Positions 24,858 to 35,886 of a stretch of DNA of 64,000 bases are shown here, piece by piece. Positions within the stretch are counted from its first letter, which is position 1. Every line of letters starts with the position of its first letter. Under the pieces are notes generated by a model. That model worked only from the letters and a program-made list of their open reading frames with translations, ran no database searches and was not told the origin of the DNA. Source of the DNA: Epiperipatus broadwayi (Eukaryota > Onychophora > Udeonychophora > Euonychophora > Peripatidae); NCBI GenBank assembly GCA_028023455.1, contig JAQFVV010006341.1, forward strand, positions 2,914,001 through 2,978,000, read 5' to 3'. Position numbers and translations under genes: made by a program.

Positions 24858-25764
24858 GTGTGCATATATATGTCTATATGATATTTTTAATATAATAAAG
24901 ATTAAATATAAGTTATAATTATCACACAACACTTGCATAATTACTCATTCTAGCAAAATTTACAGAAATTAGCATGTACTGAACTTTACGTTTATGCAAA
25001 TGAACTATTTATATTTAGCGCACGCACACAGCAGCAGCAAACAGAATAAGCTTTTTGTTATCAAGTAATGCTTTTACAGAAGTATATATACAGAGAAAAG
25101 ATGTTTATATTAGGCTGTGTCTTCAAGAATTATTGTTTAGTTTCTTTTACTTTGTACTGACAGTGCAAATATTTTAAATTGTGTGTAAATAAAGTTTTAA
25201 TTAATCCATGTACTTTGCGCTGACAGTATTGTTACCCCCCCCCCCCCCCAGAATTACTCTAGGAAAAACATATTACAAAAAGAACTTTTAAAATAAATTA
25301 TATAAATTAGCATAGCTAATAAAAAGAATCCGACATTCTTTGTGTGCAGCAGTTGAAAGCAGTCAGTCATAGTCAAGAGAAGAAAATGGCCGCCGAAGTA
25401 AAACAATGCATTCTTGAAAGAGAGAAAAGATAATGCTCAGGGAAGTTAGTTTTAGTAAATTATTTACTATTAATGTTCAAATGGAAAAAAGTTCACATAG
25501 ATATTAATTAGATGAGTAAACAAACCGTTTGAAAATAAATGAACCGTATAATTATCAATTGTATTTGAAATGAGATATTTTCACACCCTAACTACATTCT
25601 ATAGCAATTCCCAGAAGTAAATGGGATAAATTATTGTCAGTAATATAATGTTATTGCATTTGTACTTAACTTGCTGATACATCTATTCAAATTGTGTGTG
25701 TATTAATTCATTTTCACCTACATGCCTGAGATTGTTTCCCCATGGACATGGCATATTTATATAT
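24858..25764. other. gypsy-3 5' LTR middle part plus ~600-bp unclassified insert
   Basis: 24858-25150 is collinear with 46290-46600 of the 3' LTR, including 'cacacaacacttg', 'caaatgaactatttatattt' and 'cagcagcag'. From about 25150 to about 25745 the sequence has no counterpart in the 3' LTR. This part contains two similar 'gtactttg-cgctgacagt' blocks (25155-25172 and 25208-25228) and a run of C near 25235-25248. Its own termini could not be found. Confidence 0.45.
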
Positions 25765-27481
25765 TGTACTGATGTAGGTCATTACATAATACTTTAGCAT
25801 TGTGAAATAAATTTTAAGAAAATATTATTTTTAAAGTTTAAAAAAAAAAAAGGAAAAAAGATTTTTATGAAAGTTTGAGAAAAAGAAGAGAACAAAAGAA
25901 AAAGGAGGGGAAAAGATTTCAGTAATGAATACTAATTAAAGGGGGAAATGATTAACATTGTTATTTTTAAATTAATGTATAATATAAATATCTCATTTTT
26001 GTCTCATAATATGGAATGTGTGCATCTATAAATAAAATTTAAAAGAAAGAAATTTTCTTAAAATGATAAAATTGAAAGCTAATACAATGCAAATAAAAGA
26101 ACTGAAAACTTAAAATCAAAACAAAGGAAATATAATTAACAAACAAAAGGACTACTGTTTGATTAAAGTAAAAAGCCAATGGAAAGACTATAATGAATTT
26201 TAAAATCTTAGATAAAAGGAATAGAAAACCAATAGGATTGCAGCAGATTGCTTGATCGATCCTCAGATAAGGAACACTGTCTATATAAGGAAGATTTCAT
26301 ATTGTTATAATCATTCAATCAATCAAAAAATCATTAATCAATAATTAATCACAATTCATCCAAATTTGATCTAAAAAATATTGAAATAACTAAGAATTAA
26401 AGCGCTGTCATATAGAATGTGATGCTGAACCCATCAAATCGTGCGGCTGGCTTAAACCTTTTCTGCACTAACATCAGCAGTTAGTTTGAGGTAGAAATAA
26501 TGTTCAGGTGAAAACTGGGAATCATTGGAGTATCCATGCCAAGATCCTCAAGTAATTCACCTGCTCATAAAATAAATACAAAAGGCCTACGAAGAATCAA
26601 GAATCAGCAGACAGCTACATTGCCTTATACGTGTATCAAGTTGTTCGAATTCTAGGTAAATCATTCATTTTTTGTCTCCAAAATCTTGATTCATAGCCAT
26701 AAATAAGTGAGAGAAACTTTTAAACATCTCAAGAACTATAAGTTAGATTTTATCAAGTATAGAACTATTAATTTCCATGATATAACTACAAGCATTAGAT
26801 TTCATAATAAGACTTTTAAATCAAATATCTCATTAATTATGTGGGTGTGTCATATGATTTAATATGTGTTTATTTTATTTGTTATTTAAATGTATATGTG
26901 TGTGATTTGAAACATATTAAAATGGATACTTTAATAGAATGTGTGTACATATAAGACAAGACAGCATTTAAAAAAAGCTGGATATAAAACATTTTAATTA
27001 TCGTTAGGTAGATAATTTGAGGTAATGTTAAAGGCAAAGGAAGATTTTTTGCGGAAGAATTAAATAACACATAAGTTTTCTATTAGTCAAATATTTTTCT
27101 TATTTTAATTAATCAAATATTTGTGATATAAATGTTTAAAAATAGGGATTCGTAGAGTAGGCAGAGAATTGGGCTGGGGGAAGGTCAGGTACTAAATTTG
27201 TAGCTAGTTGAGCAAGCATGTTTAGTTACATCGTAATTAACTGGCACCTAAAGGTTTTTCTTTAAAATCAATAAAATGCTTGGATGGCCAGTGTTATAGT
27301 TTAGTAGCAGAGAGTTGGTATTATTGATAGCTTGCTATCAGTGATATTCTTATTTCTACCTGAACAACCAGAAGCCTTCAAAGATAGTGAAAGAAACTAA
27401 ACAATAGGGATAGAAATAAATAAACCTAAAAATTTAGATTTTTCTCATTTTTGTTTATAAAGAAGGAAGGCGGAGGGTACA
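25765..27481 (+). repeat. gypsy-A 5' LTR (1,717 bp)
   Basis: It starts TGTACTGATG and ends GGGTACA. Bases 25765-26615 match 32680-33505, and 26616-27481 matches 43083-44037, which is how its extent was fixed. The first 22 nt form a weak palindrome (TGTA...TACA with ATG/CAT inside). The 62-codon frame at 26882-27070 lies inside and is not a gene. Confidence 0.75.
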
Positions 27482-27482
27482 A

Positions 27483-27500
27483 TGGCATAGCCAAAGTGGG
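27483..27500 (+). promoter_or_regulatory. gypsy-A primer-binding site candidate
   Basis: TGGCATAGCCAAAGTGGG starts one base after the LTR's closing CA. A TGG start is required to pair with the CCA end of a tRNA primer, and the position fits. The tRNA species was not determined. Confidence 0.5.
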
Positions 27501-28063
27501 ACATAACTGACACAGGTGATAGTTAGGGGGAAAGAACGTCAGAAAGCAACTAGTTTAGGTTTGAAGAGCCCACTAGTATTCAGTTTAACAGAACGTGTCA
27601 AATTGGCACAGTCAATAGACGGTTGAGATTACATATGACAGCATAAATGTGATGGCAAAATTATATATATATAAAAAAGAACACTCCAGGCAAATTACGA
27701 TTGAAGGACAAGCAGAACAAACAATAGAACTAAGAGAGTTAGAGTTGGTCGTGCGTTCGTTTAAAATAAAGAATAAGATAAAAGAAAAGAATTTTTTTGT
27801 GTTGTTTAAATAAGAGTAGGTAGAGCATTCAATTCTGAAATGGAAGTGGCAATCCAGGTTATAAAAATAAAAACTTTTGTGGGAAACAGGGGGGAAGTAC
27901 CGAATAGACACTTAGAGAGCTTGGAATGATTTTTCTCATGCAATGCATTCAGCGAATCAGTCAAGGTTAGCATAGCTAGTATTTACATACAGGCTGATGC
28001 TCAAATTTGGTGGAGTCAATGGGAGTAAAACCGACAAACTTCAAGGAGTAAAAACAAGCACTG

Positions 28064-29033
28064 TTAACTCTTTCCATGAATCTTTTTTTTTTAAATTTTC
28101 ATTGGCCAAGTGAATTAAAGTTTTACAACTTTTGATTGGTCAATTAACAAACTCAGCTATAAAAATATATTCATCTTTTAATATTATATTCATTTTAATT
28201 TCGTTTGTAAAAAGTATATTAATAATTTGTCAGATTATGAAAGTGAATGAAAGTTTTTTCAATAATAAATTTTTATTTATAATTATAAAAATATTTTATA
28301 TCGGAGAAACCTCAAAAGAACATTCTAATATATTAGAAAATATTGAGTACGTCACTGATTTTCTTTCTCAATTTACATTCTTATAAAAGTAAAGAACTTT
28401 TTACTAAAATCTTACTATTTTCCTAAATTAATTTATATTTTCAGCTTATTTTATCAAAATACATTATAATATGTAAATAAATGCTAGGAAAATACTATAA
28501 ATTATTCATTTTTGTTTGAAAATGAAATAAAGAGCTTGGGGCGGTAAAAATTGTTGATAGATGTGTTGGTGCTAGCTTTGTTTTAATTTATGTTCAAGTA
28601 AAAGTATACCTTTCTTTACTAAAATCTTACCATTTTTCTAAAATAACTATATTTTCAGCGTATTTTATCAAAATAATTCATAATATCTATGAAAAATCAT
28701 AAAAAAATCATTCTAAGACATTATTTTTTTTATTTTTAAAAGTCAAAACAGAAGTTGGAGCGGTGAAAGTGATTGCTGGGTGGTTTCCTTTGTACTATAT
28801 GAGCATCAACCAATCAGAGGCTAGAATGGACTGCCTTCTTCTTTTGTTATAGCTTCTTATGTGAATATCATTGATTTTTTTTTTTTAAATAATTCTAGAG
28901 AGAGCACCATCTTACGGTACATTTTAAGCTTTAAAATAAGCATAAAAACACTACCATAGCTAAAAAATTAGCCGATTTCGAGCGATTTGAAGCCGTGACT
29001 GTCCTGGCATGGGAATTTCTCAGTAAGAGTTAA
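28064..29033. mobile_element. piggyBac-like MITE candidate (970 bp) inside the gypsy-A gag
   Basis: Both ends carry TTAA followed inwards by CTCTT, and a 'ccatg' block lies just inside each (28072 area; inverse near 29008). TTAA duplications are the hallmark of piggyBac insertions. The inverted match is short (about 9 bp plus the ccatg block), so the call is tentative. The interior holds a diverged direct repeat and no transposase. The 84-codon frame at 28132-28386 has no recognisable domain. Confidence 0.4.
28401..28800. repeat. Diverged tandem duplication, period about 215 bp
   Basis: Two units (from about 28402 and 28617) share 'ttactaaaatcttac', 'tatattttcagc', 'tattttatcaaaata' and a 'gggcggt/gagcggt...attg' block in the same order. 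Confidence 0.6.
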
Positions 29034-29337
29034 TGAACTATGGGGGGGGGACTTCAAGAGAATATTAAGCATCAGGTAGCACATGATAAATGGTGACCAG
29101 GTGAGTTGCTGAATACATTTTTTTATAGACAAGTGGCAAAATTAAGAATGCTAACAACCTACAAGCTATCTGAACAATAGATTCTGTGTATAGTAAGGAG
29201 GGGTTTCCCAAAAAACGTTCGACAGATAGTAATGGGGAAGGATACGGTAGAACAAACTGCAGAGATACTTATAATGCTAGACAGCGATAAACAGCACGAG
29301 GAAAGACAATAAGAAAGTAAATGCTAAGGAAACTCAC

Positions 29338-29864
29338 GTGCAAGTAGCAAGTTTAGTACAGAATGAAGAAAGGGAGGAACTGAGAATGGCACCTCAGTCC
29401 TGTCCTAAAATAGAGATAAGGGTCGAAAGAATAGTAGTTAATGCACTGCTTGACTCAGGGAATCAAGTATTAGTGATGTCGCAGAAAACTTTTAATGAGA
29501 TAGGTCAGAGCAATTTAAAAATAAAACCTTACCGATAAAGAATATATACATAATGTTGGCCAATGGAAAAAGAGCCAAACTGGCATCGGATCAAGCTTGG
29601 GTGAGTATGTATACAGCAGGAAAGGAATACAACCACATAATCCTAGAGAGACTAATACATGATGCTATACTGGGGTCAGATTTTATCTGCAAGGCAAACT
29701 GTGTGTTGGATTATGAACATCAACAGGTGAGGGTAAACAAGGCGGAGATCCCATTTGAAGTCTGTGAGGCAAATGATGGTAATGTGGAGTATGATGCAGA
29801 AAGTGCAGGGATAGAAATAGAGAAAAAAGTGAGGGAAAATGGATGTGGGAGTATGGAGCAATAG
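29338..29864 (+). pseudogene. gypsy-A pol: aspartic protease region
   Basis: Frame 29338-29538 contains 'VVNALLDSGNQVLVMS', the LLDSG active-site block of retroelement proteases, preceded by a beta-strand-like 'IEIRVERI'. After one frame change (29553-29864) follow 'HIILERLIHDAILGSDFI' and 'CVLDYEHQQVRV', corresponding to the conserved I(L/I)G-D block and C-terminal strands. In the family it cleaves Gag-Pol. The frame change makes this copy inactive. Confidence 0.7.
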
Positions 29865-30788
29865 AACGGTTGGAGTTGTTGGTCACATATGAGAACGTGT
29901 TTTCAGAAGTCCCTGGAGTTATCGAGGGAAATGAGCATAGGATTAGGCTCATAAAAGATCAACCATATCAAGCTCGAGCATATTCTATAACACATCAATA
30001 TAGAAACACAGTGGAGGAACAACTAGATAATATGTTGAAATGGGGGATTATCTCTAAGTGCTCATCTCTATACAATAACCCGATAGTGACGGTAAAGAAA
30101 AAGGATGGATCTATTCTGTTATGCCTAGATGCGTGGCAATTAAACAAAATAACAGTGTCAGACACTAATTCCCTGCCAACTATGAGTGAGTTACGAATGA
30201 AATTCCAGAAGAAGATATTTTCAACATCTGATTTAACAGCCAGCTATTGGCAGATCAGACTGCATACTGAGGACTGGAAATACACCGCTTTCTGGTATAA
30301 CAGACGTGCATATAGTTTTAAAAGAATTCCCTTTGGTCTAAAAAATAGTAGGGCAGGACTTATACAGTGCCTCAACCATGTATTGTCAGAGGAGATTAAG
30401 AGCCTCATTAGTATGTATGTAGTTGATATAATTCTAGCTTCAGAAAGTGTGGAAGAACACTTTGAGCATTTGAAGCGATTTTTTTGCAAATGTAAAAAGA
30501 AGGGAATTAAAAATAAATGTGGGCAAAAGTTATTTAATGACAAGGGAATTAAAATTAAATTTGGGAAAAAGTCATTTAATGATTACAAACGTAAAGTTTT
30601 TAGAACACATTATTAGTGACCAAGGAATATCTCCAAATCCAGAGAAAATGCAAGCGAGACAAGATTTTCCAAGGCAAACAAAGAAAAAGGACATTAAATC
30701 TTTTCTCAGATTGTACATTTTTTTCAGTCGGTTTTATAAAAAATTTTCCTCAGACATGGAGCCTCTGTTACAACTATTGAGAAAATAA
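29843..30788 (+). pseudogene. gypsy-A pol: reverse transcriptase
   Basis: Frame 29843-30616 (257 codons) shows the RT order: 'HRIRLIKDQPYQAR', 'WGIISKCSSLYNNPIVTVKKKDG', 'LDAWQLNKITVSDTNSLP', 'FSTSDLTASYWQI', 'IPFGLKNS' and, where YVDD is expected, 'MYVVDIILAS'. The first catalytic Asp of YVDD is thus replaced by Val. The expected D-L-R-x-LN reads 'LDAWQLN'. A 42/45-bp tandem duplication (30502-30588) follows, then frame 30519-30788 continues ('VKFLEHIISDQGISPNPEK', 'RLYIFFSRFYKKFS'), the usual thumb and connection. Lost catalytic residue and frameshift show a dead copy. Confidence 0.8.
30502..30588 (+). repeat. Tandem duplication of a 42-45-bp unit inside RT
   Basis: Two consecutive units begin 'gggaattaaaa' and contain 'tttaatga'. 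They add a repeated 'GIKxKxGxKxFND' peptide absent from normal RTs. Confidence 0.75.
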
Positions 30789-31039
30789 AAAAAATGGGCG
30801 GAGGAAGATCAACATGAGCACAGCTTTATAAATGTAAAAAAGGGTTTTCTAAGGGAAGTTATGCTGTCATACCCAGATTTTAGTAAACCATTTGTTGCGC
30901 AAACAGACAGCAATGGAATTAGATTGGGGGCCACACTGTCCCACATGCAGATCGATGGACAGCATGGGTGCTTTTCATTGTGAATCACTTGTTAAATGGG
31001 CCAGAAAAGAATTATACAGTAACCGAGAGAGAGACTTTA

Positions 31040-31501
31040 GTGATCATTTAGGCATTTATGAAGTTTAGACAGTACTTGATAGGATTGCAGGTGATAGTGA
31101 TCACCGACCATAGGAGTCTTGAGTTCCTTAATCACAGCTTTCTCACAAATAGTAAGCTGATCTGGTGGAGTCTATTTTTGCAAGTGTTCAATTATAGTGT
31201 ACAATACTGCCGAGGCAAAGATAATATGGTGGATGATGCTCTAAGCTGCTGCCCAACAGCCCATAAGCAACAACATCTGAATTGCAATGTATACATAACA
31301 ACAGCAGAAGTACACAGAGGCGAAGAGATAGAACATAGTTTACAAAGACTAAAGGAGCTGCAAGGAGAGGATGCAGATTGTAGACAAGTGATATGTTGTT
31401 TACGAGACCCACCTATAAGTAGACCTATAAATAGTTCATTATGGAAGGAGAGAAAACGGTATTGCTTAAAGGGAGGTCTTTTGCAGTGCAAGATGATATG
31501 A
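31040..31501 (+). pseudogene. gypsy-A pol: RNase H and connection to integrase
   Basis: Frame 31058-31501 gives 'FRQYLIGLQVIVITDHRSLEFL', then 'FNYSVQYCRGKDNMVDDALS'. This is the TDH and DALS(R) pattern of the gypsy RNase H end. Upstream, 30870-31050, broken frames still show 'FVAQTDSNGIRLGATL', the catalytic DAS/TD block, read as TDS. The tail runs toward the integrase zinc region. Stops separate it from RT. Confidence 0.75.
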
Positions 31502-31559
31502 GAGAGGGCGAACATACGTGAGTCATTCTTCCAGCAGATATATGAGAACAGGCGATTAA

Positions 31560-32300
31560 GTGCATACACGAAAGATATGGACATTGTGGGGCAAGCAAAA
31601 CTAAAGGGTGGATAGACCATTGCTTTTATTGGCTAGGAATGTATAAGACTATCTTAAATGTCATTGAGGGATGTACCGTATGTGCAATGACCAAATCCCC
31701 TAGCATGTCAGTCATGGCACCATTGAGACCCATATATGGATATCAGCCCAACAGTTTGTTGGCCATAGATTTATATGGACCCCTACCCCAGTTTAACAGA
31801 AAGAAATATCTCATAGTGGCCTATGATGTCTTTTCCAAATTCATGGCTGTTTATCCAGTGATACAGGCTAATAGCAGACAGACTATATGAGAACTGGAAC
31901 AGCAACATTTTCGAGACATGGGAATCCCAAATTAAATAATATCAAATCACAGAACGCCCTTCTGTTTGAAGAATGGAAATGATAGATGGAATGTCATAGA
32001 ATAAGGCATATTCTCACTTTGATTCGCAATCTGCAATCCATTCCCTATGATTGGAAGGCTTACTTCGCATATACATACAGAATAATCATTGAAGATGTGT
32101 GAAGGAGGCAGCAAGAGTTGCCAGCATGATGGTCAAAGAACGAATCAACAAGGTTTGAGCCCATCAGACTCCATCATGGAAGAAATATTCCATACCCATT
32201 TAAAACCATTTTGCCAGTTGGAATGCAATGTATTAACAAAAAAAAATATGCTGACAAAGTATGCTGTAGGCTTGGGTAATATAACACCAAGAGTTCAGGG
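31560..32300 (+). pseudogene. gypsy-A pol: integrase
   Basis: A zinc-binding HHCC region is visible as 'YGHCGASKT' followed by 'CTVCAMTKSPS' (31575-31705). The catalytic core is in frame 31639-31890: 'LLAIDLYGPLPQFNRKKYLIVAYDVFSKF', with the first catalytic Asp in AIDLYGP. After a stop at 31888 the next block is 'GIPN*IISNHRTPF', where the second catalytic Asp, normally in the 'SDxGxxF' block, is lost. The frame at 32089-32343 is a mixture of frames and not a separate gene. Confidence 0.75.
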
Positions 32301-32312
32301 GAGAGTCAGTAT

Positions 32313-32534
32313 GTGTTTAAGTTGGTGGATGAAGTCATGGTGAGGGTAAACCCAATAAGCCATCCTGAGAAGGGAATATATAAAAAGTTTCAGTCAATAT
32401 ATGATGGGCCTTATAAAATCATACGAGAATATGGAAATAATGCATTCGAGATCGCTCAGGGGACAAAAAAAGCGAACGTTCAATTCTCGATTGCTGCAAT
32501 TAATAAAACGGAAGAGATAAGGTTTAGCAAATAA
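32313..32534 (+). pseudogene. gypsy-A integrase C-terminal (GPY/F) domain
   Basis: Frame 32313-32534 contains 'VDEVMVRVNP', 'FQSIYDGPYKIIREYGNNAFEI' and ends at 32534. The DGPY and following YxNNAFEI block is the GPY/F module of Ty3/gypsy integrases, thought to aid DNA binding. No chromodomain follows. Confidence 0.75.
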
Positions 32535-32654
32535 ACTCCATCATAATTACCCAAGACTGTAAGAAAACAGATCACAATTCTAATGAAGTGTAATATGAAA
32601 TTTTTTAAAGTTACGCATTAGAGATAAAATGCTCAGAATGAGATTTTACTCTCA

Positions 32655-32679
32655 AGGGGGGGGGGGGACACAGAGAAGA
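32655..32679 (+). promoter_or_regulatory. gypsy-A polypurine tract
   Basis: A G run followed by acacagagaaga directly precedes the TG start of the 3' LTR at 32680, as expected for plus-strand priming. The uninterrupted G run is longer than usual for such tracts. Confidence 0.6.
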
Positions 32680-33505
32680 TGTACCGATATAGGTTGTTAC
32701 ATAATACTTTAGCAATTTATTAAGTTGTACTAAGGAAATATTATTTTTAAAGTTTAAAAAAAAAAAAGAAAAAAGATTTTCATGAAAGTTTAAGAAAAAG
32801 AATAGAACAAAAGAAAAGGGAGGGGAAAAGATTTCGGTAATGAATAATAACTTAGGGGAAAATGATTAACATTGCTATTTTTGTTTTTTTTAATTAATGT
32901 ATAACATAAATATCTCGTTTTTGTCTAATAATATGGAATGTGTGCATCTATAAATAAAATTTAAAAGAGGACTTTTCTTAAAATGATAAAAATTGAAAGC
33001 TAAGGCAATGCAAATAAAAGAACTGGAATCTTAAAATCAAAACAAAGGAAATATAATTAACAAACAAAGGGACTAAGTACTACTGTTTGATTAAAATAGA
33101 AGCCAATGGAAAGACTATAACGAATCTTAAACTCTTAAATAAGAGGAATAGAAAACCAATAGGATTGCTTGATTGATCCTCAGATAAGGAACACTCTATA
33201 TAAGGGAAAATTTGTATTGTTATATTCATGAATGAATTCATCAGAATTCATAAAAATTTGATCCCAAAAAATATTGAAATAACTAAGAATGAATGTCCTG
33301 TCATATAGAATGCATGGCTGAACCCATCGGATCGTGCAGTCAGCCTGAATCTTCTCTGCAGTAACATCAGCAATTAGTTCAAGGGAGAAATCATGTTTGT
33401 GTGAAAACTGGGAATCATCGGAGTGTCCATGCCAAGATCCACAAGTAATTCACCTGCCATTATAAAATAAATACAAAAGGTCTATGATGAATCAGCAGAA
33501 ACCTA
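32680..33505 (+). repeat. gypsy-A 3' LTR, left part
   Basis: Collinear with 25765-26615 from the TGTAC start through 'attatttttaaagttta', 'tggaatgtgtgcatctataa', 'aaaaccaataggattg' and 'gaatcagcaga'. The match stops at about 33505, where solo LTR-0 begins. Confidence 0.8.
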
Positions 33506-34397
33506 ATGTAAAGGGTAGCTTACAACGCAAATATTTCTAACAAGATTGGCCTACTTATTGAACCCAATCCATCTGGAATTTTGCATTAATAATGGAAAGA
33601 TTATTTGTTTATTATTATTACATATATACATGTATAACACATATATATTTATTTAGAGTGAATTAGGGAATGCACAATAAATTATTATTTTATAATAATT
33701 TTAATACGACCAATATTTGAGAAAGTAATATTGTATATATATAAACTATTTATTAATAAACTGTAATGTATATATATATATTTTTAAATTTAAAATTGAA
33801 TATTAATTTATAGTCAAATGAGTTAGGGATAGCCTGAGGTCAAGTTAGGTGGCCGTGAGTGAAAATAAAACTGATTTTATTATTTTATTTTTTATCTGTT
33901 TTAAATGAAATGTATTTAAACAATAGGCAATTAAAAATCTCAGCATTTCAGGAGATCTATGCACAAACTGTATAAGAACAGAAACTTTTTACAAATCGTT
34001 CTTCTTGTCAATAATATTCCAGCTATAACAATATACAGCAGTTAAATTAAAACTTCAAACGCTAAAATGGAGTTTTGTTTTTCTTTTATTTGAATCATAG
34101 AAATTTTTAAAAGTCAAATACTGTAACTTAAATTTTGTCAAATTCAGAAGAAAGAAAGCGAGAAGTAAAAAGTAATAATAATTTATAAATTTTGAAATAA
34201 TTAAATCATGATTTGAAAGTTGTTGGAGTAATTTTTAATATTTTAAATCTTTTCAAAAAGAAAAAACAAAAATTAAGTCTGCTGAAAATAGGAAGCAAAA
34301 AAAAAAATGAAATAATTCTTTTAATACATATATACATTGAAGCAATCACTCTGTAGTCAGAGTGAGCTTCATGTTTTTCTACCTAAAGTAAACTAAC

Positions 34398-35642
34398 ATG
34401 TACAAGGGTTCAAACCTAGCAATAGAATCCGAATTGAAAAACCTCCGATATTGTCAGGAGACAGAACCTCAGTATTGTCACATTATTCACGAATTACAGA
34501 ATGGTAGCTCTAACCCTATAAACCCCATTAAGAAAAAACACTTGCAATATCGATTAAGGGCTGGTATTCTGCAAACATACATCCCAGAAAAAGATGACCC
34601 ATGGAAAATCATGCCCATAAACTAAAAATCCGGCTTATAAATCATGTGCACCAAACATTGGGGCATTTTGGAGCAAGGAAGACTGAAGAGGCCATAAAAA
34701 GGCAGTTTTACTAGCCAGACATGTATAGCCTTATCCTCCTCTCATTAAGAAAATGCACTAAATGTGCGCAAAATAAATTTCCTAATAAATCATATGCAGA
34801 TACCCTTCAACCCATCACAGCATCCAAACCAAATGAATTACTTGCAATTGACCATTATGGCCCCCTTTCCACATCCGGAGGTTCCGTTATCTTCTAGTCA
34901 CATATAATGTGTTCTCCAAGTATGTGCAGGTATACCCAGTCAGGGCTGCCGGTTCTAAGAACACTATCCATGTCCTCCAAAGCAGTCAATTTTGGAAGTT
35001 GAAAACCTGATAAATTTCTCTCTGACCATGGCTCTGCATTTACATCTAAGGAGTGGAGAGCTTGGATGTCTAAAACAAAATTTAAAGCATTGTTTAACGT
35101 CCATCAGAAACCCCCAGTCTAACCCGTGTGGAAAAGTTATGAGAAAGATCAATCGACTCTTTTGCACATATCCTCTTGTGTGTCATCGTGGTTGGGTGAA
35201 TAAAACTGATGAAATTATATCTTACATTAACCATATCGTTAATGAGTCCACTGGTTTCGTTCTGAGAAGACTCCATTTTGGAGAATCATGTCCGGGAATT
35301 TTCAGGACACTTCTCCCAAAGGACCACCCACCTATCGATTCCAGCCAAGATCAGAGAGATGCACGGACATGATTGACCCAGATGGCTCAGTCTCGTATCA
35401 AAAGGGGACACATCCAACAACACGAATTTTATGCAGGGGATCCTGTTTGGTTGAGAGCACCGAAACCTAGCAACACGAGGAAAAGAGAATTCAAGAAGTT
35501 TTTCCCCTTATATCATGGACCGTACTGCATTCAACAAAAGTATAGGGACAATGCGTTCCTGTTGGAAGGGGATGATGGGGTAAAAGGAACTTTCAAGGCA
35601 AGGCATCTTAAACCATACATACCTCTTGACTCAGGAAAATAA
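34398..35642 (+). pseudogene. gypsy-B integrase remnant with GPY/F end
   Basis: Frame 34398-34625 starts with an ATG inside the LTR fragment and runs into the linker before the integrase zinc region. Broken frames then show 'CTKCAQNKF' (zinc Cys pair) and 'NELLAIDHYGPLS' (core, Asp in AIDHYGP, near 34825-34870). Next come 'LSDHGSAFTSKEWRAWM' (second Asp, near 35022-35070) and, in frame 35373-35642, 'GDPVWLRAPKPS' and 'FFPLYHGPYCIQQKYRDNAF', the GPY/F module. The relation to gypsy-A is recognisable but distant. Stops and frameshifts make it inactive. The frames at 34992-35372 and 35288-35470 are pieces of the same pseudogene. Confidence 0.7.
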
Positions 35643-35859
35643 AATAAAGAGAAAAATCAGTCGGTCAAATTGTTGCAGACACCCTGATTAAATTAAAAAA
35701 AAAAATTATAACTGAATATAATAATAAAGTCCAACCAATAAAAGGGTAGATTAGGTTAGAGTAAATAAGCTATAGAATTTTATTTAGAATAGCACTACAT
35801 TGTTATCGGTTGCTCTTTTTTCCACCAACAGACCTGAAGTATAAATTTTTTTTCTTTTT

Positions 35860-35886
35860 TTTTTTATCATTTCAAGTGGGGAAGTC
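35860..35886 (+). promoter_or_regulatory. gypsy-B polypurine-like tract
   Basis: 'aagtggggaag' followed by tc lies directly before the TG of the 3' LTR. It is purine-rich but short and imperfect. Confidence 0.4.

Larger units (their letters stand above)
27501..29337 (+). pseudogene. gypsy-A gag region, decayed and interrupted
   Basis: Only scattered gag-like sequence remains. Near 29105-29300 a broken frame reads like a capsid C-terminal part ('LLNTFFYRQVAKLRMLTTYKL', then '...MGKDTVEQTAEILIMLD'). No zinc knuckle was found. A 970-bp TTAA-flanked insert (28064-29033) separates the upstream and downstream parts. The minus-strand 99-codon frame at 27612-27911 is a shadow. Placement relies on position between primer-binding site and protease. 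Confidence 0.4.

Noticed and set aside
26621-27481. A separate LTR starting at TGCC and ending TACA, paired with 43089-44037
   Set aside because: The match to 43083 begins a few bases before the TG, and the flanking 25765-26615 part pairs with 32680-33505. One 1.7-kb LTR split by an insertion explains both, and the ATAT duplicates support it.
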